Assembly (NCBI GenBank): GCA_965208815.1
Contig: OZ242357.1
Coordinates: 2,232,001-2,296,000, forward strand
DNA: 64,000 nt
DNA from: Bin55 sp009840545
GTDB lineage: Bacteria; Pseudomonadota; Gammaproteobacteria; Pseudomonadales; Azotimanducaceae
Direction: 5' to 3'
The notes under the pieces were generated by a model. The model had not been told where the DNA came from. It saw nothing but the letters and a program-made list of their open reading frames with translations, and did no database searches. The position numbers and the translations under genes were made by a program. Of the stretch, positions 26,441 to 35,517 are shown piece after piece (within the stretch, counting starts at the first letter, position 1; each line of letters opens with the position of its first letter).

Positions 26441-27973
26441 TCATTCCCCTTCTTCTACTGGTTCTTGGCGCATTGCGGTGAAGTAATTGCTAACTACATT
26501 GCGCATCCATGGCTTGAGTTCGTGGTGAGCGACTTTGCCTATTGACTCATCTATTGACCCGCGGTCTTTACTCTCCACACTTGCTACCTGAGTGGGATGT
26601 GGAACAGACCGCTCACGTTGGATCTTGACGCGACCGGGACTTACTTGCGAACGCAACTGATCCGGCATTGGAACGCCTAGCAACATTGCAGCCACCCCGC
26701 GCGTCTTCTTTCGGGCTCCTGCTCCGCCTCTTCCATTGGCTCGTTCGTCTTCTTCCTGTCCCACCATTCCAGAAGGCGACAATTGGCGATCCACAGGAGG
26801 TTTCCTCTGATTGATCATGGGGCGAGCAGCACTCGTCGCTTCTTGTTTTTCGTCTTCTTCGTCGTCAGATTCCAAATCCACGCCAGTGTCGAAGTCATTC
26901 TCCAGCGGTCGCGAAGTATTTTCGGTCATTTCTGCTGAAGACGACTGGCGTCCACTACCCGAGCCCTTTCCTCCAGCAATTCCTTTCGCTGACTCATCGC
27001 CCGGTTCATCTTCGTCCGGACGTTCTTCCTTTTCCTTGGCTTCCCGTTCCTTCGGAGGTTGATCAGATTGTTGTTGCTTCTTCTCAGGGTCACCCTCTCC
27101 AGACAAACTTGACGAGGAACTACCGGCCTTGTTGTCCTGTGATGCGCCGCCACTCAATCCCACTTGCATGGATTCCGACGGGTCGCTGTCTGACGGGTTA
27201 GCTCGTCGAAGTGCAGAATCCTGCGACTTGGATTCTGTCGATTCCAGCACCGCACCTTCACTGGTTCGCTCAGTTGACACGTTCTTGGGCGGGGTTTGAG
27301 AATCACTCTCTGCCTCCATTGGAGCCTCAGCGGCTTCTTCCTCCATGTCCATGTCATCTATGGTGTTGATCGCAAGTGGTTCATCCAGAACAGGAGATGC
27401 CTCCAAGTTTGGATTGAATGTCAGAAATTGCACAAGCATTCCAGCTACTAGGAACAAAACCGCAGCTAAGCCGTGCCCCCACTTGGTTGTATATATAGTA
27501 GGAGCGGCAATCCTGATATCCCGTAGCTTAGTGTCGGTTGCTTTTTCAGCGTATGGAATGGCATCGGCGACCGCTGCATTCTCAAAATCTGAAAGGTTGC
27601 TCAGGTCCAGAAATTCATCCGCAGCTTGAAGTCGGTCTTTGTATCCAAGTTCGCGATCAAACAAAGCCAACGCATAATTTCTACTCACACGACGAGAAAC
27701 GAAACCCCAAAGTGCCGCAATCAGAACATAGAGGACTGGCACTACAAGCGCGAGTAACACTGTGAGAATTGGATTGAGTAACCAATATTGTTCGCCGGTG
27801 AATCGTTGTGCAAACGCTGCAACGGCAAACGCCAAAGGCACAATCAAAGCGACGATGTGGACATGTCCCATCGCCTTTTCGACTGCGTTCTTTAGCGCAT
27901 AGCGCCTTAGGTAGCCTGCACCTCGACGGGCGAGTCCGTCAAGGTGCAGACGTAGATCTTCTAAATTAGCCAC
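26441..27973 (-). CDS. Membrane protein with long charged, Ser/Glu/Lys-rich linker; unknown
   Basis: I do not recognise this 510-residue protein. The N-terminal part has two membrane segments (roughly VALIVPLAFAVAAFAQRF and NPILTVLLALVVPVLYVLIA) and a third near residue 165-185 (GLAAVLFLVAGMLVQFL). About 200 residues of low-complexity Ser/Glu/Lys/Pro-rich sequence follow, then a short basic conserved-looking C-terminus (MVGQEEDERANGRGGAGARK to the end). GTG 27973 is preferred: it overlaps the previous stop by 8 bases, whereas the longest frame would overlap by 47. It sits between the secreted paralogues and moxR, 4 bases before the latter, in a position where MoxR loci often carry an ill-defined membrane component. 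It may tether MoxR to the membrane; this is a guess from context. Confidence 0.7.
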   Translation of the reverse strand: MANLEDLRLHLDGLARRGAGYLRRYALKNAVEKAMGHVHIVALIVPLAFAVAAFAQRFTGEQYWLLNPILTVLLALVVPVLYVLIAALWGFVSRRVSRNYALALFDRELGYKDRLQAADEFLDLSNLSDFENAAVADAIPYAEKATDTKLRDIRIAAPTIYTTKWGHGLAAVLFLVAGMLVQFLTFNPNLEASPVLDEPLAINTIDDMDMEEEAAEAPMEAESDSQTPPKNVSTERTSEGAVLESTESKSQDSALRRANPSDSDPSESMQVGLSGGASQDNKAGSSSSSLSGEGDPEKKQQQSDQPPKEREAKEKEERPDEDEPGDESAKGIAGGKGSGSGRQSSSAEMTENTSRPLENDFDTGVDLESDDEEDEKQEATSAARPMINQRKPPVDRQLSPSGMVGQEEDERANGRGGAGARKKTRGVAAMLLGVPMPDQLRSQVSPGRVKIQRERSVPHPTQVASVESKDRGSIDESIGKVAHHELKPWMRNVVSNYFTAMRQEPVEEGE

Positions 27974-29606
27974 CCTGCGTATCCGACTCGAGCAATCCTG
28001 AATCGGAATCAATCTTTGGTCGCAGTCTTTCTAGGGCTTCATTTGCTGACTCGGTTTGTTCCGGAGGCAGACCAATTGATAACGCTTGGCCATAGTTGGC
28101 ATACGCTCTCTCGGTGGCGCCCATAGCTTCATAGGCTCGTGCTAGGTCGTAGCGTGATATCGAATCGAGTTCGGGGTCTCCGTTGATCCGGGCGGAAAGG
28201 AAATATCCTCTTGCTTTCACTGCTTCGCCTTTTGCAAGATAACGGTCACCTACGATTGATTGAACCTGCTGTCGGAATCGTGGTTGATCAGACCGTGGGG
28301 AGAAATCGATTGCTTTTTCTCCAAGCGTAACAATCAAGTCAGTGAATTGATCTCTGGATTCAACGGTGGAATAGAGATCGAAAACGAAGTTTGCAACGTA
28401 CATGAACTTACGACGATCTTCATTTACCGCCAACCCATAGTCAATTGCGGAGATCAATCGCTCTTCTGACGTTTCATTTTCCAAGCCAAGGCTGAAAAAC
28501 TCACCCACGGCTTCTTCAACATTTCGGTCAGTTTGATTTTCTTCGATGTACTGATATAGCGCATCTTGATCTTGAGCGGCGGCAGCCATGTAGAACTGAA
28601 AATCAGCGTCCGAATAATTGCTGTTTGTCGTGCGAGTTACACCTACAAATCCCTGAGAGGGATCCAAAACAATTCGATAGCCGGACAGAACGCTCATTCC
28701 AGAAACCAAGAGCACATCCGATGATGGTTGGTCTGGCGGCGTAACGGCGTATTCTTCGGGGAAGGTTCGTCCCTGCTCTTCTAGTGCCTTTCGAATTTGT
28801 TTTTCTTCTTCTTTCGCAGCAGCGTAGTCTTCCCACCAGTTCGTGTAGAGATCTTGTGGATAGAGAGCGGCCATATCCGAGATCTTCGTGGAATCATCAA
28901 ACCCGAAGAAGGCTTCTTCCACGACACCAGCTTCCCGATTGTCAAGAATCTCTCGATTCAACACAGTGTGGTAGCCCTTGGTACTCATCTTCATGAATGC
29001 CGTCTGACCGCCATCGTAATTCACCGGTACGAAAACCGATCCGCCAATTACTTCTACGCCTTCTACAAACGTTTCGGACTCAGCTCTTACATCCGCCGCG
29101 ACAAGTTCTCCTGCAGGATGCAACGCCAAGGTCTCTCCCTGAATATCAAGAGTCATCCCGAACTCACGCAACAGTGGCCAGCCGATGATTGCGACGATAT
29201 CGATTTGGTCTAGATGTTTGTCGTACTTGCCCGTGAGTTCACCACATACGCTTCCCTGTTCTGGGACGATTTCTTCTCTGGCAACTTCCACCCTGAAGTT
29301 CTCATTGAGAATCCTCATATTGGTTTCGTTCTCGCCAAAGCGAACATTCCCGAATACACAAGACTGAATCATCATTGCATATGGCATGTCGTAATCGACA
29401 ATGACGTGCGTGTCTTTGAACCAAACTTCGGTTTGTAACTCAACACGCGCGAGAATCTTGTCACCAATGACTTTGATATCCAACGCGCCGCCGGGAGAAC
29501 CGGTAGCAGATTGTTGCGCAGCCACATTCATGGGCACGACAAGTACACAAAGCAAAGCCGCGATTGCCCAGATGGAACGCAAGGAGAAACTATGTCTGGA
29601 ATCCAT
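27966..29606 (-). CDS. Secreted pseudo-aspartyl-protease-like protein with C-terminal TPRs, paralogue 3
   Basis: About 546 residues with a signal peptide (SIWAIAALLCVLVVPMNVAA). The sequence has two lobes resembling a retropepsin/pepsin fold. Lobe 1 has VIVDYDMPYAMMI where a DTG motif is expected, followed by IIGWPLLREFGMTLDIQG, which matches the family's second-strand signature. Lobe 2 has FMKMSTKGYHTVLN and later LLVSGMSVLSGYRIVLD. No DTG/DSG is present, so catalysis is unlikely. The C-terminal 150 residues are TPR-like (YDLARAYEAMGATERAYANY). It is one of three tandem paralogues. The start is uncertain: ATG 29606 is used, but a GTG 9 bases upstream is possible. It probably binds peptides or proteins rather than cutting them. 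Confidence 0.7.
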   Translation of the reverse strand: MDSRHSFSLRSIWAIAALLCVLVVPMNVAAQQSATGSPGGALDIKVIGDKILARVELQTEVWFKDTHVIVDYDMPYAMMIQSCVFGNVRFGENETNMRILNENFRVEVAREEIVPEQGSVCGELTGKYDKHLDQIDIVAIIGWPLLREFGMTLDIQGETLALHPAGELVAADVRAESETFVEGVEVIGGSVFVPVNYDGGQTAFMKMSTKGYHTVLNREILDNREAGVVEEAFFGFDDSTKISDMAALYPQDLYTNWWEDYAAAKEEEKQIRKALEEQGRTFPEEYAVTPPDQPSSDVLLVSGMSVLSGYRIVLDPSQGFVGVTRTTNSNYSDADFQFYMAAAAQDQDALYQYIEENQTDRNVEEAVGEFFSLGLENETSEERLISAIDYGLAVNEDRRKFMYVANFVFDLYSTVESRDQFTDLIVTLGEKAIDFSPRSDQPRFRQQVQSIVGDRYLAKGEAVKARGYFLSARINGDPELDSISRYDLARAYEAMGATERAYANYGQALSIGLPPEQTESANEALERLRPKIDSDSGLLESDTQGG

Positions 29607-29693
29607 TTCTTTCACCGTTGGTTATAGATGAGTTAGTTACAGTTGCAACATTATTGCACACCGAGCACAAATAATGTGCACCAATGACCAATA

Positions 29694-31331
29694 TTAGCCT
29701 CCTTTGGAGGCCTTTTCAAGAAGTTCGTCGTTTGGTTCGAGCCGCACTTTGATTCGGGCAAGTGCTTCATTAGCAGTCTTTGCGAGTTCTGTCGGCAAAC
29801 CCAATGAAGTTGCCTTGTCGTAGTTCGCATACGCGCGACGGTCCCAGCCTAAAGCTTCGTAGGCTCGAGCAAGCTCATAGCGCACCCTTGAATCGAGTGC
29901 AGGATCACTGTTGAATGCCGCAGACATGAAGAATTTCAGTGCTCTTTCGGGTTTGTTCTGCGCCAAATAGCGGTCACCCAATATCAATTGAACGTGCTGC
30001 CTAAATCTCGGAGATTCAGATCTTGCGAGCATGGGCAATGAGAGCGATCCCAAAGCAATAATGAGCTCAGTGTTGCGATCCAACGACTCTTGGTTTGCTG
30101 TCAATGGGAAGAGGTAATCCAAAACGTACATGAACTTACGACGCTCTTCCTGGACATTGATTCCGTGCTGAAGAACAGCAACGAGGCGATCAGCTGGCGT
30201 GTCGTTCTGCAGTCCAAGCTGGAAAAACTGTGCGACGGCTTCCTCGACATTGCGGCTCTCAGGGTTGGCTTCCAAATACTTAAAGATCGCTTCTTCGTCA
30301 CGAGAAGCCAAAGCCATGTAGAACTGATGGTCATCTTCGGAAAAGTTGTTATTTAACGTGCGTGTTACTCCCAAGAAACCTTGGTAGGGATCCAAGACCC
30401 AGCGATACCCCATAAGTACACTCAGTCCAGTAACCAGCAGTACATCTGAACTGGGCTGGTCAGGAGGCTTGGCGACAAGCTCATCGGGAAATGGCTGGTT
30501 CTCTTCCTCAAAACGCTTTCGCATTTCTTTTTCCACAGCGCGCGCAGCCGCGTAGGCATCCCACCATTGCGTGTACAAGTCCTGTGGAAAGAGAGCTGCC
30601 ATGTCAGATAGCTTGAGTGACTTGTCGTATCCAAAGTAGGCTTCTTGTAATACTCCGGCTTCTCGATCGTCCAGCAATTCCCTGTTCAGCACAGTGTGAT
30701 AGCCACTTGTACTGAACTTCATGAAAGCATGCTGGCCGCCGTCGTAATTCACCGGAATGAAAAGCGAGTTTCCGATGATCTCAATGCCTTCAATGAAGAC
30801 ATCTGAACTGGCTCGGGTTTCTTCCGGATCGAGAGAACTCTTGGGATGGAGCCCCAATTTCTCTTCCTGAAGATCCAAAGTAATCCCAAAATTACGCAGC
30901 GCTGGCCAACCAACAATCGCGAGGACATCGATCTGTTCCAGGAAATTGTCGTATTTTGCGGTGAGCTCGCTTGTCGTGTTTCCACGTTCGACAACGATGC
31001 CGTCACGAGGAATCTCGAAGTCGAAATTCTCTTGACTAATTTTTAGAGTCGTCTCTTCGCTACCAAACTGCAATCCCGCATTGGGATTGATCATCATTGC
31101 AAACGGCATGGAGTAGTCGACGACGATGTGAGTGTCTTTGAACCACACTTCGGTGTTCATTTCGACTCTAGCGAGAATTCGATCTCCGGCAATCTTCAAA
31201 TCCAGGGAACCACCGGATCCAGTCGAGTCTGTTTCGGTGGGTTCTTGAGCATGGCAGCAAAGAGCTGACAACATGACAAACAAGATCGACGGGATTATTA
31301 CCAGTCGTGAATTCAGACAAAGACCGGACAT
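29694..31331 (-). CDS. Secreted pseudo-aspartyl-protease-like protein with C-terminal TPRs, paralogue 2
   Basis: 545 residues, signal peptide ending around CCHAQ, then the same plan as its neighbours: lobe 1 with VVDYSMPFAMMINP and IVGWPALRNFGITLDLQE, lobe 2 with FMKFSTSGYHTVLNRELLDD and LLVTGLSVLMGYRWVLD, then TPR-like helices (YELARAYEALGWDRRAYANY). The usual aspartyl-protease DTG is missing in both lobes. The Cys-Cys near the cleavage point could also be read as a weak lipobox, so a lipoprotein is not excluded. It lies 79 bases after paralogue 1 and about 80 before paralogue 3, all on one strand. Sequence similarity among the three is roughly half by eye, pointing to old tandem duplication rather than recent copying. 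Confidence 0.7.
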   Translation of the reverse strand: MSGLCLNSRLVIIPSILFVMLSALCCHAQEPTETDSTGSGGSLDLKIAGDRILARVEMNTEVWFKDTHIVVDYSMPFAMMINPNAGLQFGSEETTLKISQENFDFEIPRDGIVVERGNTTSELTAKYDNFLEQIDVLAIVGWPALRNFGITLDLQEEKLGLHPKSSLDPEETRASSDVFIEGIEIIGNSLFIPVNYDGGQHAFMKFSTSGYHTVLNRELLDDREAGVLQEAYFGYDKSLKLSDMAALFPQDLYTQWWDAYAAARAVEKEMRKRFEEENQPFPDELVAKPPDQPSSDVLLVTGLSVLMGYRWVLDPYQGFLGVTRTLNNNFSEDDHQFYMALASRDEEAIFKYLEANPESRNVEEAVAQFFQLGLQNDTPADRLVAVLQHGINVQEERRKFMYVLDYLFPLTANQESLDRNTELIIALGSLSLPMLARSESPRFRQHVQLILGDRYLAQNKPERALKFFMSAAFNSDPALDSRVRYELARAYEALGWDRRAYANYDKATSLGLPTELAKTANEALARIKVRLEPNDELLEKASKGG

Positions 31332-31410
31332 GGATCTATTCGTGCGGGTTGGGCAATTGCTTAGAAACTCGAACTCTGTCGTTGGCCGCTCAGATCACAA
31401 TTGCTTTTTA

Positions 31411-33084
31411 TCAACCGTCCTCTGAAGTGGCTTGCAAGGCTGGATCATCGGGAGCAATACGTTGTCGAAGCCGTTCTAGCGCTTCGTTTGCTTTCTCATT
31501 CTGTTCAGCAGGCAGGCCTACTTCGATGGCTTTCGCGTAATTCACATAGGCCCGAGCGTCTCTTCCCAATGCCTCAAGGGCTCGACCGAGGTCGTACTTA
31601 GCAAATGCTTCGAGTTCAGGGTCACCATTGAAGGCAGCATTTATGAAGTGCCTCCAAGCTTCTTGCGCGTCATTTTGGGCGATGTACCGATCACCGACCA
31701 ACATTTGAACTTGCTGCCTGAGTCGAGGTTGGTCGGATTTAGGTGTGTATTGCAGAGCTTCTTCGCCCACCGCAATGATCAAATCAGTGTGTTGATCGCG
31801 AGATTCCGAAGTTTCCGCCAGTTGAAAAACAAAATCTGCCACATATCTGAACTTCCTGCGTTCATTTGCAAGGTCCAATCCGTACTGAATAGCCTCAAGT
31901 TGCCTCTCTATCGTTGCGCCGCTTTCGAGTCCTAAGTCAAACACATCCGAAACCGCTTCTTCTACGTTTCGATCCTCGGGGTTTTCTTCCAGGTACGTAA
32001 AGAGTTTCTCTTCATCGTCCATCGCAGTCGCCATATAGAACTGATGGTCCGCATCGGTGTAATTGCTGTTTATCGTTCGAGCTAAACCGAGGAATCCCTG
32101 CTTATGGTCAAGCACAATTCGATAGCCGGAAAGTACGCTCAGACCTGCGACCATCAAGACATCCGAACTGGGTTGGTCAGGTCGGCGAACCGCAAACTCC
32201 TCTGGGAAGACTTCACCTCTTTCCTGCATTTGTTCACGAATTTGATCTTCGATTTGCTTGTTCTCCGCGTATTCATCCCACATCTTCATATATAGATCTT
32301 GAGGATAAAGCGCGGCCATGTCCGATAACTTCATGGTCTTGTCAAAACCGAAATAGACTTCGTCGACTACGCCCGCTTCGCGATCGTCCAACACCTCTCT
32401 GTTAAGAAATGTGTGATAGGAATTCGTGCTCAGTTTCATGAATGCTCGTTGACCGCCGTTGTAGTTCACAGGAAGAAAAATGGAATCTCCTATCGTTTCC
32501 ACTCCACGCACAAATGTTTCGGAAGTGGCTTGAACTTCGTCCGCAGACAATTCGCCTTCGGGATGCAAAATTAGCGAGTTGTCCTGTATATCAAGAGTTA
32601 GACCAAATGACTTCAATACCGGCCAGCCCACAATTCCAATAATGGCGACTCGATCCAACTCGTCCTCGTGCCAGGCCGACAACTCTGCGGACATTTGTGG
32701 ATTCCCCAGCACTCTCTCATCGAGGATTCCTGATCGAGGAATCTCTATGCGGAAATCTTCGTTGAGAGCTAGAAGGGTGGTCTCGCCTTCGCCAAACTTC
32801 AAGTCTCGGATGACTGGAAAGTTCATCACCATCGCGAACGGCATATCGTAGTCCAAGATAACGTACGCGTCCTTGAACCACACTTCTGTTTGAAGTTCCA
32901 CCCGAACCATGATGCGGTCACCTACATACTTGACCTCTATCGGACCGCCATTGGGTACCGAAGGTGACGCTTCCTGTGTATGTACAGCTGTGGATATCCA
33001 CACTACCAGGAAGGCTAGGAGAGTTCCAAGCTTCCGGGAAATACTCGAGATGGACAATTGATTTTGGTTCTTCATGGATTTCAT
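31411..33084 (-). CDS. Secreted pseudo-aspartyl-protease-like protein with C-terminal TPRs, paralogue 1
   Basis: About 557 residues and the first gene of the locus in transcription order. Signal peptide LGTLLAFLVVWISTAVHTQ. Lobe 1: VILDYDMPFAMVMNF and IVGWPVLKSFGLTLDIQD. Lobe 2: FMKLSTNSYHTFLNREVLDD and LMVAGLSVLSGYRIVLDHKQ. TPR-like C-terminus: YDLGRALEALGRDARAYVNY. As in its paralogues the catalytic DTG/DSG is absent. Three starts are available (33114, 33084, 33075); none has a clear ribosome-binding site, and 33084 leaves a normal N-region before the signal peptide. The 285-base gap upstream should hold the promoter of the whole MoxR/VWA locus, but I could not pick one with confidence. Confidence 0.68.
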   Translation of the reverse strand: MKSMKNQNQLSISSISRKLGTLLAFLVVWISTAVHTQEASPSVPNGGPIEVKYVGDRIMVRVELQTEVWFKDAYVILDYDMPFAMVMNFPVIRDLKFGEGETTLLALNEDFRIEIPRSGILDERVLGNPQMSAELSAWHEDELDRVAIIGIVGWPVLKSFGLTLDIQDNSLILHPEGELSADEVQATSETFVRGVETIGDSIFLPVNYNGGQRAFMKLSTNSYHTFLNREVLDDREAGVVDEVYFGFDKTMKLSDMAALYPQDLYMKMWDEYAENKQIEDQIREQMQERGEVFPEEFAVRRPDQPSSDVLMVAGLSVLSGYRIVLDHKQGFLGLARTINSNYTDADHQFYMATAMDDEEKLFTYLEENPEDRNVEEAVSDVFDLGLESGATIERQLEAIQYGLDLANERRKFRYVADFVFQLAETSESRDQHTDLIIAVGEEALQYTPKSDQPRLRQQVQMLVGDRYIAQNDAQEAWRHFINAAFNGDPELEAFAKYDLGRALEALGRDARAYVNYAKAIEVGLPAEQNEKANEALERLRQRIAPDDPALQATSEDG

Positions 33085-33369
33085 TTGTCGATAGTTGGAG
33101 TGAGACCGAGCCAATGCTGTTTCCTTACGCCTCTAAACAAAGCGCAACTTGGACGTTCCTCAGACAGTAAGAATTGTGAGTAAACGAGTGCTCAGCATGT
33201 TGTTGCACGGCAATTTTCGGACTGATGGTAGCAAACTACAACGCGTTTGAACCAATCCGATCCCGGTTCTGCTTCGCGTACGGTCAGATTTTCCAACCAG
33301 AACCCTTGATCGGTCAATGGTTAGACGACGGTCCCGAGCTGGTCAAGAACTGAACACAAACCACGTCGC

Positions 33370-34137
33370 CTAAACGTGTCCCATTGCCAGACCAGTCGAA
33401 GTCAGGAAGCGATAGCTCGCTTCAACTGCTTCAAACATGTCCGAGTCGCACGAGTCCAGTTCAACGATGAGCCATTCAAGAACATCGACGTCTGCTGCAT
33501 GCACAATTCCCGAAATGTCCAAGATTCCACTCCCGACAGCCACGTGTGCTTTGCCCTGTACGAGAGGACCGTCTTTAATGTGAAGCAATGGAGCACGATG
33601 TCCTATGCGCTCAACTTCCTGGACAGGATCGCAAGCACCAAAGTTTGCCGCCCAGTATGTGTCCACTTCGAAGAGCACTTTGGGACAGTCACGCTGAAGT
33701 GTGTGATAAGGCAATTCGCCATCCACAGGGATAAATTCAAACCAATGGTTGTGGAGAAACAACTCTAGATCTGCTCGTTCTAGCTGCTCCACCAACGAAT
33801 TAACCGTTTCGACGGTTTGTTTGACCGCGTCCGGAGATTTGAAGTCGTCCGGCCCGAAACCGCCCGCAGCTCGTGTCAACCCTAGGGCCTTCGTGACATC
33901 AATGACTTCGTTAATGTCCGAACGATTAGCCCAGGGATGGTGACTCGACGATACCTCCATTCCAAGATCGTTCACTTGTTTGAGGAATTCCTCGGGCCTT
34001 TTGCCGAATAGCGCACACGGTTCGACGCCTTGATAGCCAACTCGGGCCAGACGTTTCAGGACCAAGTCGAAGTCTTGAGAGGATTCGTCCCTCAGTGAAT
34101 AAAGCTGTACAGAAATCGGTTTTGGTGTGTAGCCCAT
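33370..34137 (-). CDS. Sugar phosphate isomerase/epimerase family protein (TIM barrel)
   Basis: 255 residues of the xylose-isomerase-like TIM-barrel superfamily. It starts MGYTPKPISVQLYSLRDES, a typical first strand, then GYQGVEPCALFGK, SSSHHPW, FLHNHWFEF, VLFEVDTYWAANFG and LLHIKDGPL. The His/Glu/Asp pattern (HNHWFEF, EVDTYW, HIKD) is what such enzymes use to bind a divalent metal. Such proteins isomerise or epimerise keto-sugars or inositol derivatives. It is transcribed away from the oxidoreductase/isomerase pair on the plus strand, across a region of about 210 bases, and may belong to the same sugar or polyol pathway. The substrate cannot be deduced. Confidence 0.82.
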   Translation of the reverse strand: MGYTPKPISVQLYSLRDESSQDFDLVLKRLARVGYQGVEPCALFGKRPEEFLKQVNDLGMEVSSSHHPWANRSDINEVIDVTKALGLTRAAGGFGPDDFKSPDAVKQTVETVNSLVEQLERADLELFLHNHWFEFIPVDGELPYHTLQRDCPKVLFEVDTYWAANFGACDPVQEVERIGHRAPLLHIKDGPLVQGKAHVAVGSGILDISGIVHAADVDVLEWLIVELDSCDSDMFEAVEASYRFLTSTGLAMGHV

Positions 34138-34350
34138 AAGAGCAGCGTGCCTTCCAACAAGCTAAGAATAAACGACGCTAAATTCACCCTGGATATTCTC
34201 GCGCGGTACTAGGTCTATGGGTTGTCCAAAAGTGCGTACGCCGTAAGCAAACCATCTCTGAGCGTACCGTTAAGTTGCTGAACTCTCTTTTCTGGGTGTA
34301 TCTTGTAGCATTCAAATGAAGCATCGCAATATTGAAATGGCTTGCCTGAA

Positions 34351-35505
34351 ATGAAGTTAAAAATGGGAATGGTTGGTGGCGGGGAAGGTTCCTTCATAGG
34401 ACCCGTACATCGCATAGCTGCCGAAATGGATGGCATGATCGAATTGGTTGCCGGGGCGTTTTCGAGTAACCCACAACGCTCGAAACAATCTGGAACAGAG
34501 ATGTATGGTCTCTCGCCTGAACGCTGCTATGGAAGCTATGCCGAGCTAGTTGAGGAAGAGTCAAATCGGAGTTCGGAAAACCGAATCGACCTGATTGCAA
34601 TCGTCACACCTAATCATTTGCACTTTCCTGTTGCAAGATCTGCGTTGGAATCGGGATTTCACGTCGTTTGCGATAAACCTGCAACTCTAAACGTACAGGA
34701 AGCATTAGATCTCGCCAGGTGTATTGAAGAATCTGATCGCCTGTTTGCTCTAACGCATAACTACACAGGCTATCCGATGATTCGGGAAGCACGACATCTT
34801 GTACAGACCGGGGCACTGGGTAACGTCAGACGTGTCAATGTAGAGTACATACAAGGATGGCTTTCCGAACTTGAGGAAAAAACACAGAACAAACAAGCTC
34901 AGTGGCGCACTGACCCAAGTCGCGCCGGCGCAGCAGGATGTATGGGAGACATTGGGACTCATGCTTTTCAGTTGACTGAGTTCGTTACGGGACTCACAAT
35001 CGACCGTGTTTGTGCGGAATTAACAACATTCGCGCCTGGTCGGAAGTTGGACGACGATGGAAACGTGCTACTCCAACTCTCCAGTGGTGCCAAAGGAGTG
35101 CTATGTGCTAGCCAAGTCGCTGTAGGTGTGGAGAATGGTTTGACTCTTAGGATATATGGAGAAACAGGTGGAATCGAATGGTCACAAATGGAACCAAATT
35201 CCCTAGTAGTTCGGTGGAAGGATCGACCCTATGAAGTGAGACGAACGGGAGGAGCGGGTGTTCACCAGCCGTCAACAAGTGCAACTCGGCTACCAGCAGG
35301 GCATCCAGAGGGTTTTCTAGAAGCATTCGCGTTACTTTATAGAAACTTCGCGGAGTCTGTAGCGCAGGTTCAAAAGGGAAAGGAGGCTTCGAAGTGCGAC
35401 AAGGATTTTCCTACGATCGAGGATGGAGTCCGAGGAATGCGGTTCATTGAAGCAGTTGTTACAAGTTCCGAAAATGACTCTCAGTGGACACCAATTGTTA
35501 GATAA
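34351..35505 (+). CDS. Gfo/Idh/MocA family NAD(P)-dependent oxidoreductase
   Basis: About 384 residues. The N-terminal Rossmann fold reads MKLKMGMVGGGEGSFIGPVH, with a later VVCDKPATLN in the place of the family's EKP motif (Lys for catalysis) and IVTPNHLHFPVA before it. The C-terminal half is the family's alpha/beta substrate domain, including GCMGDIGTHAFQLTEFVTGL with its typical D-x-G-x-H. I use ATG 34351 rather than the TTG 9 bases upstream. The next gene, an isomerase, starts 13 bases downstream with a good ribosome-binding site, so the pair forms an operon. These enzymes oxidise or reduce sugars, inositols or their derivatives; the exact substrate is unknown. Confidence 0.9.
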   Translation: MKLKMGMVGGGEGSFIGPVHRIAAEMDGMIELVAGAFSSNPQRSKQSGTEMYGLSPERCYGSYAELVEEESNRSSENRIDLIAIVTPNHLHFPVARSALESGFHVVCDKPATLNVQEALDLARCIEESDRLFALTHNYTGYPMIREARHLVQTGALGNVRRVNVEYIQGWLSELEEKTQNKQAQWRTDPSRAGAAGCMGDIGTHAFQLTEFVTGLTIDRVCAELTTFAPGRKLDDDGNVLLQLSSGAKGVLCASQVAVGVENGLTLRIYGETGGIEWSQMEPNSLVVRWKDRPYEVRRTGGAGVHQPSTSATRLPAGHPEGFLEAFALLYRNFAESVAQVQKGKEASKCDKDFPTIEDGVRGMRFIEAVVTSSENDSQWTPIVR

Positions 35506-35517
35506 GGAGAAAATTCA

